Position numbers and translations under genes: made by a program. Below, piece after piece: positions 41,836 to 53,616 of a DNA stretch of 64,000 nt (positions are counted from its first letter, which is position 1; every line of letters begins with the position of its first letter). The notes under the pieces are model-generated. The model was given only the letters and a program-made list of their open reading frames with translations. It did not search any database and was not told the DNA's origin. Origin of the DNA: Sistotremastrum niveocremeum HHB9708 (lineage: Eukaryota > Basidiomycota > Agaricomycetes > Sistotremastrales > Sistotremastraceae); assembly GCA_001630475.1 (NCBI GenBank), contig KV419414.1, positions 25,323 through 89,322 of the forward strand, written 5' to 3'.

Positions 41836-42702
41836 CTACGGAGAAGGGGACTGCGATGTGCGAAGATTTGATCGTAAGCCTGGTTTCCTAGAAATTTCGT
41901 TGAGCAATGTTGGACTTTCCCAGTGTTCGTTGATCTCCAATTCACGGAGAAGGGGTAACCCTCGAATGGCTTGTACAACGGCGTCTTGACAGCATTCTAT
42001 CTGCTCCATGGGGAGGTTAAGGTCCGCGACATATAACTCGAGCCGTTCGATGTTAGGTGCTTTCGTGGGAAGATACCCGAGGATGATCTCGGCGTCGTGT
42101 AATGGGAGTGATAGCCGTAAGTCTTTCAGCCTATCGTTGAGAAAGAGCGAGATGTATGGTGACGCCGCTGCTTGATAAACGTAGAGGCCTCCCATGTTTT
42201 CCATATCATATACACTTTTCCAACCGAATTCTTCGAGCGAGGGAAGAAAAGCTTCTCCGCGAGGTAGAGTAAGAAGGAGTTCGATCATGGATTTCTGTGA
42301 GATTCCGAGAGGATCGAAATTGTTTGGATCGAGAGACAGGCTGCGTATTCTGTGATTGTAATGCCGGAACCGCTTCCAGTGAGTCGCAGAGATGGATTGA
42401 GTGAATTCCTGAATGAAAATTAGAGAGCGTCTAGCATGACTTGAAAAAAACCGTGCTTGATGACCTCGATAGCCTTCGCGGTACATTGGACATAGCGATC
42501 CCAGAATGATCTTCATATCAGGACATTCGCAATAGAGTGCGTCTAGTGCGTACTCGGAAACGAGCTTGGAGACCCGAGCACAAACGACCATGGTTTTGAA
42601 GTCTGTTCGACCGTCATCTTCTACTTTGAGGTACGACATGATCTCGGAGACAAGTTCTGAGATCTCCCAGACGCGAGAGGGGTTCATAGTTGGAACATCC
42701 AT
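41836..42702 (-). CDS. F-box-like protein, intronless
   Basis: 288 residues in one exon. The N-terminus (ISELVSEIMSYL, VCARVSKLVSEYALDALY) matches the F-box-like region of agaricomycete proteins and is clearly paralogous to the next gene upstream (44921). The remainder has irregular Leu-rich segments (LKDLRLSLPL, IERLELYVADLNLP, LPLLRELEINEH). F-box proteins recruit substrates to SCF ubiquitin ligases through Skp1. Compared with the neighbour (541 residues) it is about half length and stops after a few LRR-like units, so it may be a truncated duplicate or a short form. Confidence 0.75.
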   Translation of the reverse strand: MDVPTMNPSRVWEISELVSEIMSYLKVEDDGRTDFKTMVVCARVSKLVSEYALDALYCECPDMKIILGSLCPMYREGYRGHQARFFSSHARRSLIFIQEFTQSISATHWKRFRHYNHRIRSLSLDPNNFDPLGISQKSMIELLLTLPRGEAFLPSLEEFGWKSVYDMENMGGLYVYQAAASPYISLFLNDRLKDLRLSLPLHDAEIILGYLPTKAPNIERLELYVADLNLPMEQIECCQDAVVQAIRGLPLLRELEINEHWESPTLLNEISRKPGLRSNLRTSQSPSP

Positions 42703-43225
42703 TGTTTAGGAATCGGATTGGCTAATTGGACGCGTAACACCTCTGCTTGCATGAGGTTGGCACGATGGTTGTGCGAGTTGAGCAGGGTTTCAAACTCCGG
42801 ATATCCGTGAGAATCTCAATAAATTTAGTATATCCGGCACTAAGACCGGCTCACGCCGTTCATCGATATTCATAAATTGAGGAGCATGGTGCGCGTGGAA
42901 ATCTCATGGAAACTCTGTTTGTCGATGTTTGAGTAACAAATCGTGGTAGATCTCGAATGCACGGAAAAGAAGCAGGCCTCGGGTTATTCTACTCGCTTTT
43001 ACAAGGAAGTTCTGAGAGCAATCTTACCTCCCGGCCAGTAATAAACCTCAAGACCCATAACGAGCCACTCGAGGTCTGTAACCTCGAAACATAGTCCGGG
43101 AACATCCCAGCGTTCTGCAACGGCCGGAAAGACTGGGTACTGCGGTCAGCCAAATTAAGTGACGTGATTGGAGGAATGTAGCGGGGTCAAGTTCAGTAAA
43201 TGGTATGCTGGTAGGACGTCGTGGC

Positions 43226-44921
43226 TCAGAGCGGTCGTGATGTTGCTAGAGAGTGCGGATGCCAATTCTTCGATGATGGGCCATGCCTGAGTAACACAAG
43301 TGCGGCGGCTACAGCACTCCACGTTTTCACCTTTCGCAAAGAACCTTTTGCGGAGAAATGGTTATTACTCCACCAGCATCCTACTACCACTGAACTCTCC
43401 TCGATGAACATTTCCTTGGGTGAGACGATGTGTCTTAATAAGGCGTGAGGCGGTAAAATGGATGCCAAAAAATTGACAACTCGAGACGTTTCGGTTCCAA
43501 TCTTGCTTGAATAAAGAATCATAGTATCTAGACTGTGCGAGAACGGGATGTGCGCGCGGTGGACGGGGGGAACTGCGTCTGAGGCATCGACGGATATACC
43601 GAAGGTTTTTAGCTTCCTGCAGTGCTGAGCGAAAGGGAGCAAGCATCTCAAAGTAGGTAGCTCGTATTCAGCAGACACGAAACCTCTGGCACAAAGCTGG
43701 AAGCAGCGGAGGTTAGGAAGTGAGATGGCAACACGTCCGAGATCATAATCGTTGACTCTCGGTGGTTGAGGATGCTCGATGATTAACACCTCCAGAAATT
43801 TCAAACGTAGCAATGGATCAATTGCCTCGCGGGTGAGTGTGGGGGGCATGATGTCTCCCCTGAGTCTGGGCTCGAAGAATTTTATCGCAAGGTCCTTCAA
43901 CAGAGCGAACGAGGCTGATATCAATTCGGTGGCTGCTCCAGCAGGAGTCCCATCCGTGAATACAACAATCAGGGCAGTCAGATTAGACGCCTGAAAGATA
44001 CATCGGCCATGACCCATCAGGCTTTTCGAGGAAATGTATAGCTCCGTGAGTTGTGGAAACTTGGGAAGCGGGAAGGGAATGCTTTCCTCGGAGGAGACAT
44101 TCCGATGGCGAATATGAAATCTGTATGAGCAAGTGCTAAGCTCACTCAAACGAGGTCTTGAGGCGAGCATTTCCATCACTTCCGGCGTCAGGAGGATGGA
44201 GGATATAGAAAGAGAACGCAACGATGAGAGCGAGAGGATCGCGTCTGCAGTTGGTGGAGTAGGCTTTAATACACCCGATATCAAGAAACCACAGCCATCC
44301 CGTAGGCTAAGGCGTTCAAGATTAGGGGCTTTGTGAACGATTTCACCCAGAAGATCGCAATAGTCAATATGCGACAACGTCAATGATAATGTCTTCAACC
44401 CATCGTGAAGGAGAGGTAGGATGATTGGATATCTCATTGGAAGATCCTCCTCCACGATCAATTTCTTGAGTGAAGGAAAGAGTGGTAGAGCCCCGCCATC
44501 GGGTGACAAACTGTCAAGGAGATCGCAGATTGACCCTCGGAGGGCAAATGGAATGTTCGTGCCAAAGCCCGAGTGTCTGAGAATACGAATCCTAGAGCTA
44601 TAGTGTCGAAATCGGCTCCACTGAAACGGTGTGATATCCTGCGTTATGGATCCCTGACGTGTCGTTGTGAGTTTTGATTCGACGAAACCAGTGACGCGAC
44701 GATCGTACCTCTCCCGCGCGTTGTATCTCTGGGCACAATAACTTGATTATGTCCAGAATTTCGGGTCCAGTACGATATAGAACATCGAGAGCGTGTTCCG
44801 AAATCATCTTTGAGACTCGAGCACAAGCCGAAAGGCTTTTCTTATCCAAGAACTCCATCAACATGCTGACGAGCTCTCCAACGGTCCAGAACGACGATGG
44901 AGGTGGAGGATCTGAGTCCAT
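43226..44921 (-). CDS. F-box / LRR-like protein
   Basis: Two exons, 44709-44921 and 43226-44638, around a 70-nt intron (GTACGA...CGCAG), total 1626 nt, or 541 residues. F-box-like start (FWTVGELVSMLMEFL, ACARVSKMISEHALDVLY), then a long run of leucine-rich segments (LKTLSLTLSHIDY, LERLSLRDGCG, LRSLSISSILL, LPNLRCFQLCARG). It probably serves as a substrate receptor for an SCF ubiquitin ligase. It is transcribed in the same direction as its shorter paralogue at 41836-42702, consistent with tandem duplication. Substrate is unknown. Confidence 0.82.
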
Positions 44922-46169
44922 GTATAGCAGGCCCGCGCTCGGGAGATGGAATTTTTGACGCTGGCGAACTGACTGGGGCGCAGAAGTCGACCTGCGGCCG
45001 TTATGGTTTCGAGCTCAAATCGGAGTTTCAAAATCCACGTAATGATCCCAAACGGGTATCTTCAACATTAGCGGTTTGCGCGACTCGGAACCAATGCGAG
45101 GTTTGGTACGCACTGCTGGGACAGACTCGACGGTTCCCAATCATCATAGGTCGATTTCTGCTAGAATTTTCCTGGAGGCAGGGCCTCGAGTTAGTAGTAA
45201 TTCGCGGCGATACGGCACCGAAACACCGCGTTTGATTTTGCGAAGCAACAATGTCGTTCTCGGAACGTTTGAGGTCGCAAAATTTTGCGCAAAAAGTTAA
45301 ATAAAAGACGGAGCAGACATATAAGCATCCAGTTCATCGCAGGGGGCCATCACTTGAGTTCACTGGGTAAGAAAAAGTCAAATTGGAAAGGGTAGCAGAA
45401 GAACATGAAGGGTGCTTCGGTTTCTGTATTTCGCATAATATTCCAATGTTCTTCTGTTTATCATCGATATGATTTAACTAGAGCGATCTTCTTAAAACAG
45501 ATCCTTATGAGAGAATTTACAGCGGTCACTGGCTTGGTCACGGAAACCCAGTGCCAGGATATATATATAACGCACTATTTGCTCGTAAAAAGCTCCCAGA
45601 GCGAGACGGATACCTGGCCTGGAGACTCGATGTCAGGAACGAGACAAATCATCGGTAATAGAGAAGAGCAGCTTCTGCATTCCGCGATCGAGTCGGCACA
45701 ACGCGTTCTGATAAATCGAGTTCATTGAAAGACCCAAACCATCTCGATCGAATAGGAGGACCAAAGCTCCCTGTTTCAAAGCTCGATCAACGCCACACGG
45801 GCTCCCATGGATTGACTGCAGCTGACCAGAGTCTTCAAAGTCTGGAAGGATCCGGAACGAGGGATCCCGGGTTTGGCCGATTCAGGGTTCTCAGGGTCAA
45901 GCGCCCACCAGCATTTTCGTTAATCGATGCACGCGGTGGTCTCCATTGAGTCTTTCAACTCTCCAGACAACCATCAGATTAGCAATAGAAGATGGTTCCA
46001 TTAGTTCTTGAATTAGTGTACAGCTGTGTGGTGCTAGAGAGAGCACATGCGAAGAGAATCACAAGTACATGTAATATACACGAAGGAAAACTGCGACAAG
46101 GTCATGAGCATTTGTTCGACTTTGATATGAAACACGAACCAAAATGAAGCTGAATAGCAGTGAGGGCGA
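44922..46169. other. No supported gene
   Basis: Plus-strand frames at 44897-45235 and 45405-45949 overlap the F-box promoter side and have no domain, TATA box or splice support. The right end is the 3-prime region of the bHLH gene. Confidence 0.35.
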
Positions 46170-46967
46170 TCACGCCGATATCCCTGAGGCCTTCTCGACC
46201 TCCCCGACCTCCAATTTGAGTAACCGATTCCCTTCCTCGAGCCATTTAACATATTCGACCGCCCTGAACAAGATGCCGCTCTTCCCTCTCGCTGTCCCTT
46301 CTCCATTTCCACTTCCATTCCGTCCGCGTCCACTTCCTTTCGGTCTTCCTCTCGTAGGCATACCAGTCCCGGGCGGAGCCCCTTCAGGGGCTAATAGAGT
46401 AGTGAGGTCCGCGTAGCCTTGTCGAATTAGATTTCGACGTTTCTGTTCGGATAGGATGTGATTCATTCGTTTCTGAGGTGACGTGAGAAGCGGTTTCGCT
46501 TTCTGTGTAGGAGTAGATGATGCATCCGTAGCGGATGTCGATGATCGTCTCGAAGGAGCTCGAGGATGAGAGTCGTTCGTGGAGGAGTTAGCGGTGGCGG
46601 ATTTAGGATGAGAGGGATTGCTTGGTAGATTGTTCGTAGCGATAGGAGGCGGAGGAGGCGGTCGATGGTCCATGCCCATATCTCCACTTCCTGATCCTGT
46701 AATCCCAGCCATCCCAAGAAGAAGGGCAGGATCAATCTCCAAGCCTTTCATGTCGAAATTATCAAGGAATCCAAGAAGGTTTGACGTCTCGCTCTGCGAG
46801 AAGAGACTGGATGCTGTTCCGTTCGTATTCGATGTCGTGGATGAATTTAGTGACCCAGGACCTTGCGACTGATCATGTTGTCCCAAGCCAGGATGTTGGA
46901 ACAGCGGATGGATGGATGGGTCGAACGAGAAGTCGAAATCCTGGAATGGAGGCGGCTGCTGCGTCAT
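46170..46967 (-). CDS. bHLH transcription factor
   Basis: 265 residues in one exon. The first 150 residues are low-complexity (Gln/Pro start, Ser/Thr/Asn-rich, PPPPPP), suiting an activation region. Residues about 163-183 carry the basic and first-helix part (KRMNHILSEQKRRNLIRQGY), with the Glu and Arg that contact E-box DNA. The loop is unusually long and contains an AT-hook-like RGRPKGSGRGRN. Helix 2 is GILFRAVEYVKWLEE, then a short leucine stretch. Basidiomycete bHLH proteins often have such long loops. It acts in the nucleus, with unknown targets. A small 3-prime exon cannot be excluded. Confidence 0.87.
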   Translation of the reverse strand: MTQQPPPFQDFDFSFDPSIHPLFQHPGLGQHDQSQGPGSLNSSTTSNTNGTASSLFSQSETSNLLGFLDNFDMKGLEIDPALLLGMAGITGSGSGDMGMDHRPPPPPPIATNNLPSNPSHPKSATANSSTNDSHPRAPSRRSSTSATDASSTPTQKAKPLLTSPQKRMNHILSEQKRRNLIRQGYADLTTLLAPEGAPPGTGMPTRGRPKGSGRGRNGSGNGEGTARGKSGILFRAVEYVKWLEEGNRLLKLEVGEVEKASGISA

Positions 46968-47517
46968 TGCCTTGTCTCACTGAGTTACGACGATTCAGTC
47001 TGAACAGAGAACGATGTTTTAGTACTGTACGCGTGAGAGGGAGTCTGTACGCACTGCGATGTCGATAGCAACGGTTTCGTGGTGGTGGTTCGAAGTAGGA
47101 GCACACGAATCCGAGTCTTGACGGATTGATCCAGGTCGTCTCGGACGTTGAGTTCTATTCGGTTGTGAGAATTCCGACTACCGGAGAAAGAAGCCCGGAA
47201 TCGGGATTCGGAGACTGCGCGCTTGGCGCTTGGATGTGCTCCGCCGCCCCAGTCCGCCGCATCCAATTCGCTACATCGAGAGTCGCCCCTTACTTGCTCG
47301 CTAGCCAGCCATATCTCCTCATTGATGATGAAAATTGTTCAGGATTTCGTATCAAGTGTCTCGTCTCCTACATGTAATGCTTATCGAAGCATTCAATCCA
47401 ATTTCGTTAATATCACCCAGATTGCCTTGTATGTATGCACTTTGTAATGCGATCACTCAGTCATAAGAACTGCAGGAACACTAATATGCTGTTTACGAGA
47501 AGATAACAAAAGGCAGA

Positions 47518-48154
47518 TCAAGCGATCCGTCCTGCGATGTATGTTAAGATTTTCTGAATCTCCAGTCTGTTCAACGCCAGTTTATACGTTGGTCCGCCCG
47601 TCTGTTTCTCGAAAGTCGGGTTCTGAGAGTCCGGCTTGGAAATGTCCCATTTAATAGCCTTCATCTGCTCCTGATCCGTATACACAAATCTCCAAAATTT
47701 CACTTCGGCCCCTTTCCCCCCGACCAGCCAAACAGTCTTCTGTGTCTGGACCTTGGTAACCTCTACGGCATAGTCGAATAGTTGTCTAATGGCATGTTTC
47801 CAGTCATCGCCGGCTTTGCTTTTTCCCTCGAACAGGACTAAGAAAGGGGTTTTGACGAAATCGGAGGAATATTGCATATCCGCTAGAGCAAGGTCGATCT
47901 TCGAGCGAGAGTTGAATGGAGTCGCTTCTGGTTCTATCAATCGTTGCTTCGGGGATGAATCAACAAAGTATTGATAGAGCGCCCTTCCGATAAAGATCAG
48001 ATAGACGGCCCCAGGGCAGAGGAATAGGGAGGACATACGCGTTCCAGATACTGTTGACTTCGCTTTCACTGCCTTCGTGTGCCTTTCCGAGCCATGGCTC
48101 CAATTGGTTCATATCACTCTGTGTCACAAAACGCAGGAAGGAAGGAGCTGCCAT
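47518..48154 (-). CDS. Probable PD-(D/E)XK-fold protein, copy 1
   Basis: Two exons, 48039-48154 and 47518-47983 (582 nt, 193 residues), with a GTATGT donor and GGAAG acceptor. The core reads SKIDLALAD, then LVLFEGKSK, then a helix (WKHAIRQLFDYAV), then VWLVGGKGAEVKFWRF. The Asp, then Glu-x-Lys across two strands followed by a helix is the pattern of PD-(D/E)XK nuclease-like folds. The N-terminus (NSIWNAALYQYFV) is shared with the divergent neighbour at 48754, which has the same exon design. Fungal relatives are mostly uncharacterised; some resemble effector-like nucleases of NLR or mobile-element systems. Enzyme activity is inferred only. Confidence 0.65.
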
Positions 48155-48753
48155 TTTCCTAGATGTTTGAGTTCAGTGAGTGCTTCGTCCACTACGAATG
48201 AAGACAACGTACGTCTTACACTGCAACTGAAGCTTTGGTTCGTATGAGTTCTGTGAGATAAATATCACGGTCTCCGCCATGTATTTATAACAAAAGCGCT
48301 AAGTTTCCAGGGCACTCATGGTGGGGGCTCGGCTGATCGTCCGAACCTGCCACGAGGCCCCTCGACCCACGTTTTCAATTTCACTGGGCTCTATTACGAG
48401 TCGAACCTAGGAGTGTGTGCATCATGTCATGAGATCGACACCGGAGTTTCGGTATTTGTGAGTCCGAGTCTCGTCCTATTGGCAGGGACGAACGGCGTCA
48501 ATAATGACAGCTTCTGATGGCACGGTTCGAAGGCTCCTCCAGCTCGGAGACCTATATTCCCGTTGTTCTGCCCAATCATAACCTTCTTCTCACCAAGTTC
48601 AATTCTAGGTATGGAATACCTTTCTGAGAGAAGTGCAAACCAACTAACGGCACATGATCCAGAGTTCCAGCATATATACAGTGAACCAAATACCCTCGTT
48701 TTCTACCATCGCCACTTCAATTGACTTGACGAGTCGTCACAACGCATTTCAGG
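48155..48753. promoter_or_regulatory. Shared divergent promoter region
   Basis: About 600 bp separates the two divergent nuclease-like genes. A TATTTATAA on the plus strand (about 48280-48292) points toward the minus gene when read in reverse. No other feature is evident. Confidence 0.35.
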
Positions 48754-49463
48754 ATGTCGTTCTTAGACAAATTCAATGCCCAACAGATGCAGAACCTCGC
48801 CAGACACCTCGAAAACGCATCCGAGGGAGCTGTCAATGGCCTGTGGAACACGTAAGTCTCCTCCACTTCACGGTCATGACCATCTTTAATATTCTCCCAA
48901 GAGCATTCCACCAATATTTCGCTTACCGAGCTCCTGTAGGACCCCCCGAACGTACATATCTTCTTCAAACGGAGGCTCATCCTCCGGGTCTGCCCACCCA
49001 CAGGGCGGACATCATCCTCTCCCGACAGACCTACACCCCCCTCTTCTTCAAATGGTCCATCGTATGCGAAGGCAAAGTCAACTCTAACGTCCAGGCTTGG
49101 GATGTCATTCTCACCCAAGCCGCTCGGTACGCTGTCGAATCGTCCAATAATGGAGATATTCTATATATCGTCGGTGCTCGAGGAAGAACGGTTCGGTTCT
49201 GGAGATTCAGGAGAGTGTCGAATAATTCGTACGATTCGGCCGATTTCGACTATGTAAACGGCAACGTTGTATTGGGCCCAGATGTGAGGCACGTTCTTCC
49301 CGCTTTGACCCTCGTCGAGGAAGGTGCGGAAGAGAAGGATGTCGTAACTGGTGACATTGAGTTGATAGAGAAACTGGCTCAAGCGCAAGGGGTATACGAT
49401 ATCGCCAATGACGGGCCAACGATACGCGCCATCTTAAATTATATTCAGCCTCTGCATACCTAA
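48754..49463 (+). CDS. Probable PD-(D/E)XK-fold protein, copy 2
   Basis: Exons 48754-48851 and 48902-49463 (660 nt, 219 residues); donor GTAAGT, acceptor CCCAAG. NGLWNTAFHQYFAYRA aligns with copy 1 at the same exon junction. The core has THRADIILS, then SIVCEGKV (Asp, Glu-x-Lys), a helix (WDVILTQAARYAVES), and ILYIVGARGRTVRFWRF. Relative to copy 1 it has a longer C-terminus, acidic and helical. The upstream ATG at 48654 has no supporting frame and was rejected. Function is unknown; both copies keep the putative catalytic residues. Confidence 0.68.
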
Positions 49464-49845
49464 ATAGCACACCTTTAGGTCGATGAATGTATTATAAGAC
49501 TTAGTCGTCCTTTCAACAAATACTCAGAGTACCGGCGATATCGGGGATATCGGCTAACTTAAAATGTTTCAAAATGACTCCTGCCGCTAAAGGTTTTCGG
49601 GATTCGTTAGGCTCTCGCTCGAGTCAAATAAACGTTTTAGAACAGGTCCTATGATTCAGAAGACGCCAAGTGAAACTGCGCATTACAAATCGTGACTCAC
49701 TCATTCATAGTATCGCTGCTATACGGCATGAGATACGATATAGCATGCTATAACAGCGTATAAAGAGTGTCATCGCTTGACCGAGCAAGTCTTCATCGAG
49801 CACCTCTTCGCGCTTAACACCCTAGTCCCGGAGATTATCAGTAAC

Positions 49846-50094
49846 ATGTCCACCTCACCTTCGTCTTCGACTCAAGATCTCCTCCCCTCTCCATCGAAAA
49901 GCCTGAGAAATCGCTTCGCGTCTCTCAAAAAGTCGAAGACATCGAGTTCAACGTCGTCTTCGAAGCTTGCTTCGAAGACAGCTCCCTCAGAAAACAAAAC
50001 GATACAGTCTCCCGCTGCGATTCAACCAACTTCAAATTCGTCGAGTACGACGAAGTCGCAGTCCAGAGCCGATTTCTTCAGCGCGGTGCGGTAA
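49846..50094 (+). CDS. Small Ser/Lys-rich protein, low complexity
   Basis: 82 residues, nearly all Ser, Thr, Lys, Pro and Ala (RNRFASLKKSKTSSSTSS), ending KSQSRADFFSAVR. The ATG at 49846 is preferred over an earlier in-frame one. There is no signal peptide or known domain. Disordered proteins of this kind occur in fungi, but coding status rests mainly on composition and an uninterrupted frame. Confidence 0.45.
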   Translation: MSTSPSSSTQDLLPSPSKSLRNRFASLKKSKTSSSTSSSKLASKTAPSENKTIQSPAAIQPTSNSSSTTKSQSRADFFSAVR

Positions 50095-52790
50095 AGGTTG
50101 GTTCTCATGTTTAGGGTGCGTATAGAGGCAATATTCGTCGCTTCGCTTGAACTTGACATCCACACAGCTATGAGATCTAGAAGCTCCATCGACTCCCCCG
50201 TTGAAGCATGATACGATCTTCGACTGGGCGGAGGATAATGTGTATTTATCGAGCTGGATCGCCCCGGGTTTGATGTACAACTGGATGTAACATGTAGACT
50301 CATAAGCTGGATACGTCGACAAGGATGATTGCGACGGGATCATGTCACGACGCAAATCAGGAGCAGTGTGGGCAAGATTGATTGTCGATAAAATACATTG
50401 ACTCCGGAAATACAAGACAAGGAAGGTGCAGAACGATGGGGTCACCAGAAACAAGCGAAATAAATGTCGAATGTAGATCGATGGCGTCGTCAGTAGGAAG
50501 CTTATGATAAATATGATGGATGAAGGCATTGGGGATGAGGTCTGAAGACGGGTTTTATGGGTCAGAGCAAGGACCATCATCGAGCAAGAAATTTCGCACC
50601 AGAGTGATTGGAGAGTTTCGGTATGCTCCCCTCTTCGGCCTATCAGGAGACCTCGAAACGAAGAACCCGCTCGTCATGACATGGGACTACAAGGATCATT
50701 GAATGATAAAAGTGACTGCCATGGCGATGCACGATAGAGCGACATAAGGTGACAACCGTTCACCTGGACCAGAATTAATTGAGCGTAGTTCAGACGTAAA
50801 TGCCGACATCCTCACCGATTCTGGCCAATTTGAAGAAGAGTCCTTGGAAGCTGAGTATCCTCGAATAAGTCACCACGTCAACAGCCCATGAATGCATGAA
50901 CCATGACATACCCCTCCTTGTTCCTGTCAATTAGTCGTGGCGCAACGCCTCGGATGTAGGTGCATGTACAGATGAGGAGTAAGATCACATATAAAAGTGA
51001 TTGGAAATTGAATAATGCCGACTTTAATAGAGCTATGAGCCATTCAAAACAGTGGATGCGCAACGAGGGTACTCACCATCACCGTCGACGACCAGAGCTG
51101 AGGCGACGTGGAAGTAGGTTCAAACTCCGATTACAATTCGTCCCATCCCAGTTTACGCTCAATTTTCGAAAATGAGGTTCGGCCTTCCCACATCTGTCCC
51201 CGATGAGACGAAATATTGTCAACGTCCCGTATTTGGAAAATGGCTTTGTCCAGAATGTGGAAAATGTCAGTTCTCTTGCCGCACAATCGTCATCTCATCA
51301 TGACTGGACGGGTTCTCAACTCATGTCTTATTAGCAAGATTTAGGTAACTTGCATCATGGACTTACTTGCGCCAGCCATCACTGCACATTGTACGCCGTC
51401 ATCTAGACTTCATGGTCTCTCATGATGCTCGTATCTGGATTGGAGTTTGCGTAACACTCGGTACGTTGTATTCCTTCGACCACCTTTCCGTGACCGACGC
51501 AAACATATCCACGTTACCCAGGTTGTTTGATCCTCATATATCTATTCCTCCGGATTCGATTTCAAAAAGATTGGCGAAATGCGCATTGGAGAGTCCAGGA
51601 TATCGCCCTCGTTATGACTGGACGAGGAAAAGAGCTTACCCCGGATCACACTCACCAGTCTGGAGGAGATACTGGCACTGGATGAACTTCATTGAGCTCT
51701 CTATTACTACGGGAAGCGCGTCCTGCGTTCGTGTTATGCTGGTGCGTGGCCTGGTGCGTGGCCTGGTGTCGTGTGACTGTCCTGCTAAGTGACTTCTCTC
51801 ATCGATCACAGACATAAGCGTGCGGAGCTCCGCTTGTCCCTCGACGTTGTCTCTGCAAACTGCTGCGACCCGGACTTGGCACGACATTTTGACCTGTCTC
51901 TGCCATCGTTCTCTTCTGAACGAGTGAAATTATACCCCTCAGAGTCCACGATACCGCTCAGATATTTTCCTGCTTCTCATAGGCCCACCAGATTATTCGT
52001 CATGATGTTCAATTTTAGCCTTCTATATCTATTGATATAATACCGTGAGATGCGTATTCTCTGCCTTAACTGTTGAAGAAATACTCTGCTAGTCAATCGC
52101 GGCGGTGGTGCCTGGCGCCAATGATATTTGCTTCCGTGCCGAGGTTCTCCTGAGCTTCAAAGTCTCGGCATGCAATTTATACCCGTATTTGCACGTGTTT
52201 GCGTCGACATCCCCGTTGATCTCAACGTTCTCGACTGCGTCAGCCTTTCTCGAATCCGGAGTTCTATCACAGCCATTCTCTATTCTCAAGGCAATTGACC
52301 TAGATCTTTCACAGCCTCGCGGTCAAGCCCGAGGTCGCACTACGTACTGGAGTCGATGCGCAGCAGCGCTGGCGCTACATCTCTACCACCCATTCTCTTT
52401 GGCTTGAAATCGATCAGTAAAAATATGTTGTCGCCCCTTTGACTCTTGTATCAAGGTTTTTCTCGAATTCAAGTATGCTCTCCATCTTCCCAAGGGAACA
52501 CAAAAATTTCGCGAAGCCATATATGTCATACCGGGGTCATACAGCGTCAAGATCTCAGTTCACTTATCTTCATCACCTTACGTTGCGATAGCTTCGCTGG
52601 AGCTTTCTTTACTTTCCAGAAGACGTCAAGCACCTGGAAATGTATTCACTACATTCCGCAGCCCGTACGAGCTCGAGCCATTCAAATTAGAGGCTATACT
52701 CCAATTCTCCGAAATCGCACCCGGAGCGAGTTCTATCGTGTCTAAAAGATTTATAAAGCCCCGCAACCTGCTCCATCTTTCCCTCAAAGT
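50095..52790. other. Mostly unresolved; one coding-like patch
   Basis: The best candidate is a plus-strand frame at about 51370-51640 (HIVRRHLDFMVSHDARIWI, SISKRLAKCALESPGY), possibly continuing near 51800 (SVRSSACPSTLSLQT after a CACAG acceptor). No complete model or family emerges. A 182-codon minus frame at 50032-50580 is hydrophobic but erratic. A 12-bp direct repeat (CTGGTGCGTGGC twice, then CTGGTG) lies at 51739-51768. Confidence 0.35.
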
Positions 52791-52793
52791 GAA

Positions 52794-53135
52794 ATGGGCG
52801 ACAATGGAGCAACAATAGGCATAGCTGTTGGTATCAGCGTCGCAGGTAGGTCCTTTCAACCCCTAGTCCTATTGTCTGGAAGGCTAACCTTCTAGATAGC
52901 TATAGCCTTACTCGTAATCGGTTTCTGGATCGTCACCCGCCGTCAAGCAAAAGACAGAATGAGGCGCGATGAGTTGATCGCGAGCGGCGCCAATGATCCA
53001 GAAACCAGGATGGCAATCGCTGATCCCTGGCACGGTTATAAGAAAGGCAGCGATCCTAATAGCAGCGATCCGGCTGAGGCTCATCCACAAGACGCTGCGT
53101 TGATTAGATGGAAGAGGCTGACATGTCGAGGTTGA
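52794..53135 (+). CDS. Small single-pass membrane protein, copy 1
   Basis: Exons 52794-52845 and 52900-53135 (288 nt, 95 residues). A short polar start runs into a single hydrophobic helix (IGIAVGISVAAIALLVIGFW), a basic stop-transfer segment (VTRRQAKDRMRRDE) and a hydrophilic tail. The intron falls inside the helix at the same point as in the neighbour at 53617. TATAAAG stands about 40 nt upstream. It has no signal peptide cleavage site, so the helix itself is the membrane anchor. Function is unknown. Confidence 0.68.
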
Positions 53136-53616
53136 TGACGGTATGTATCGTTTATTTTCCGAAAGGAACGCTTTACAAATCACGTCGACAGGAATTGATG
53201 AATGTACTTTGAATGATTTCTACTCTAGGATACCCTGCCTAATAATATCGTACTTCGCTATCGTGCTCGTTCCTGAGGCTTCGAGACTTCATTCAATTAT
53301 ATTATCATCGAATACTTTTCTTTCGCTCGTGGAGCACCAGCCGATGACAGGATGGGAAACCTGTGTCCCCTTCTGAGATTGATCGCCTTCTTTGTAGCTC
53401 CAAAACTTCCTGTCCTGCGAATCGATCTTCACAAAAAGCTCGAAGATACGCCGTCCGTTCGGACCTCGATTGCCCATCGTGAACGATCACGAGCTCTCCT
53501 CCTCAGATCTACGTCGGGGGGCGACGAACTCTCAGTTCTATGACGCACGAAGATAATCTGTTCTCTATATCAAGGTCTAGCATTGTCAGACCCTAAAGAG
53601 AATACTAAATCCCGCA

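Noticed and set aside
48654-48753. Earlier ATG (48654) for the plus-strand nuclease-like gene
   Set aside because: It does not connect to the conserved first exon in frame; the ATG at 48754 reproduces the exon 1 of the divergent paralogue.
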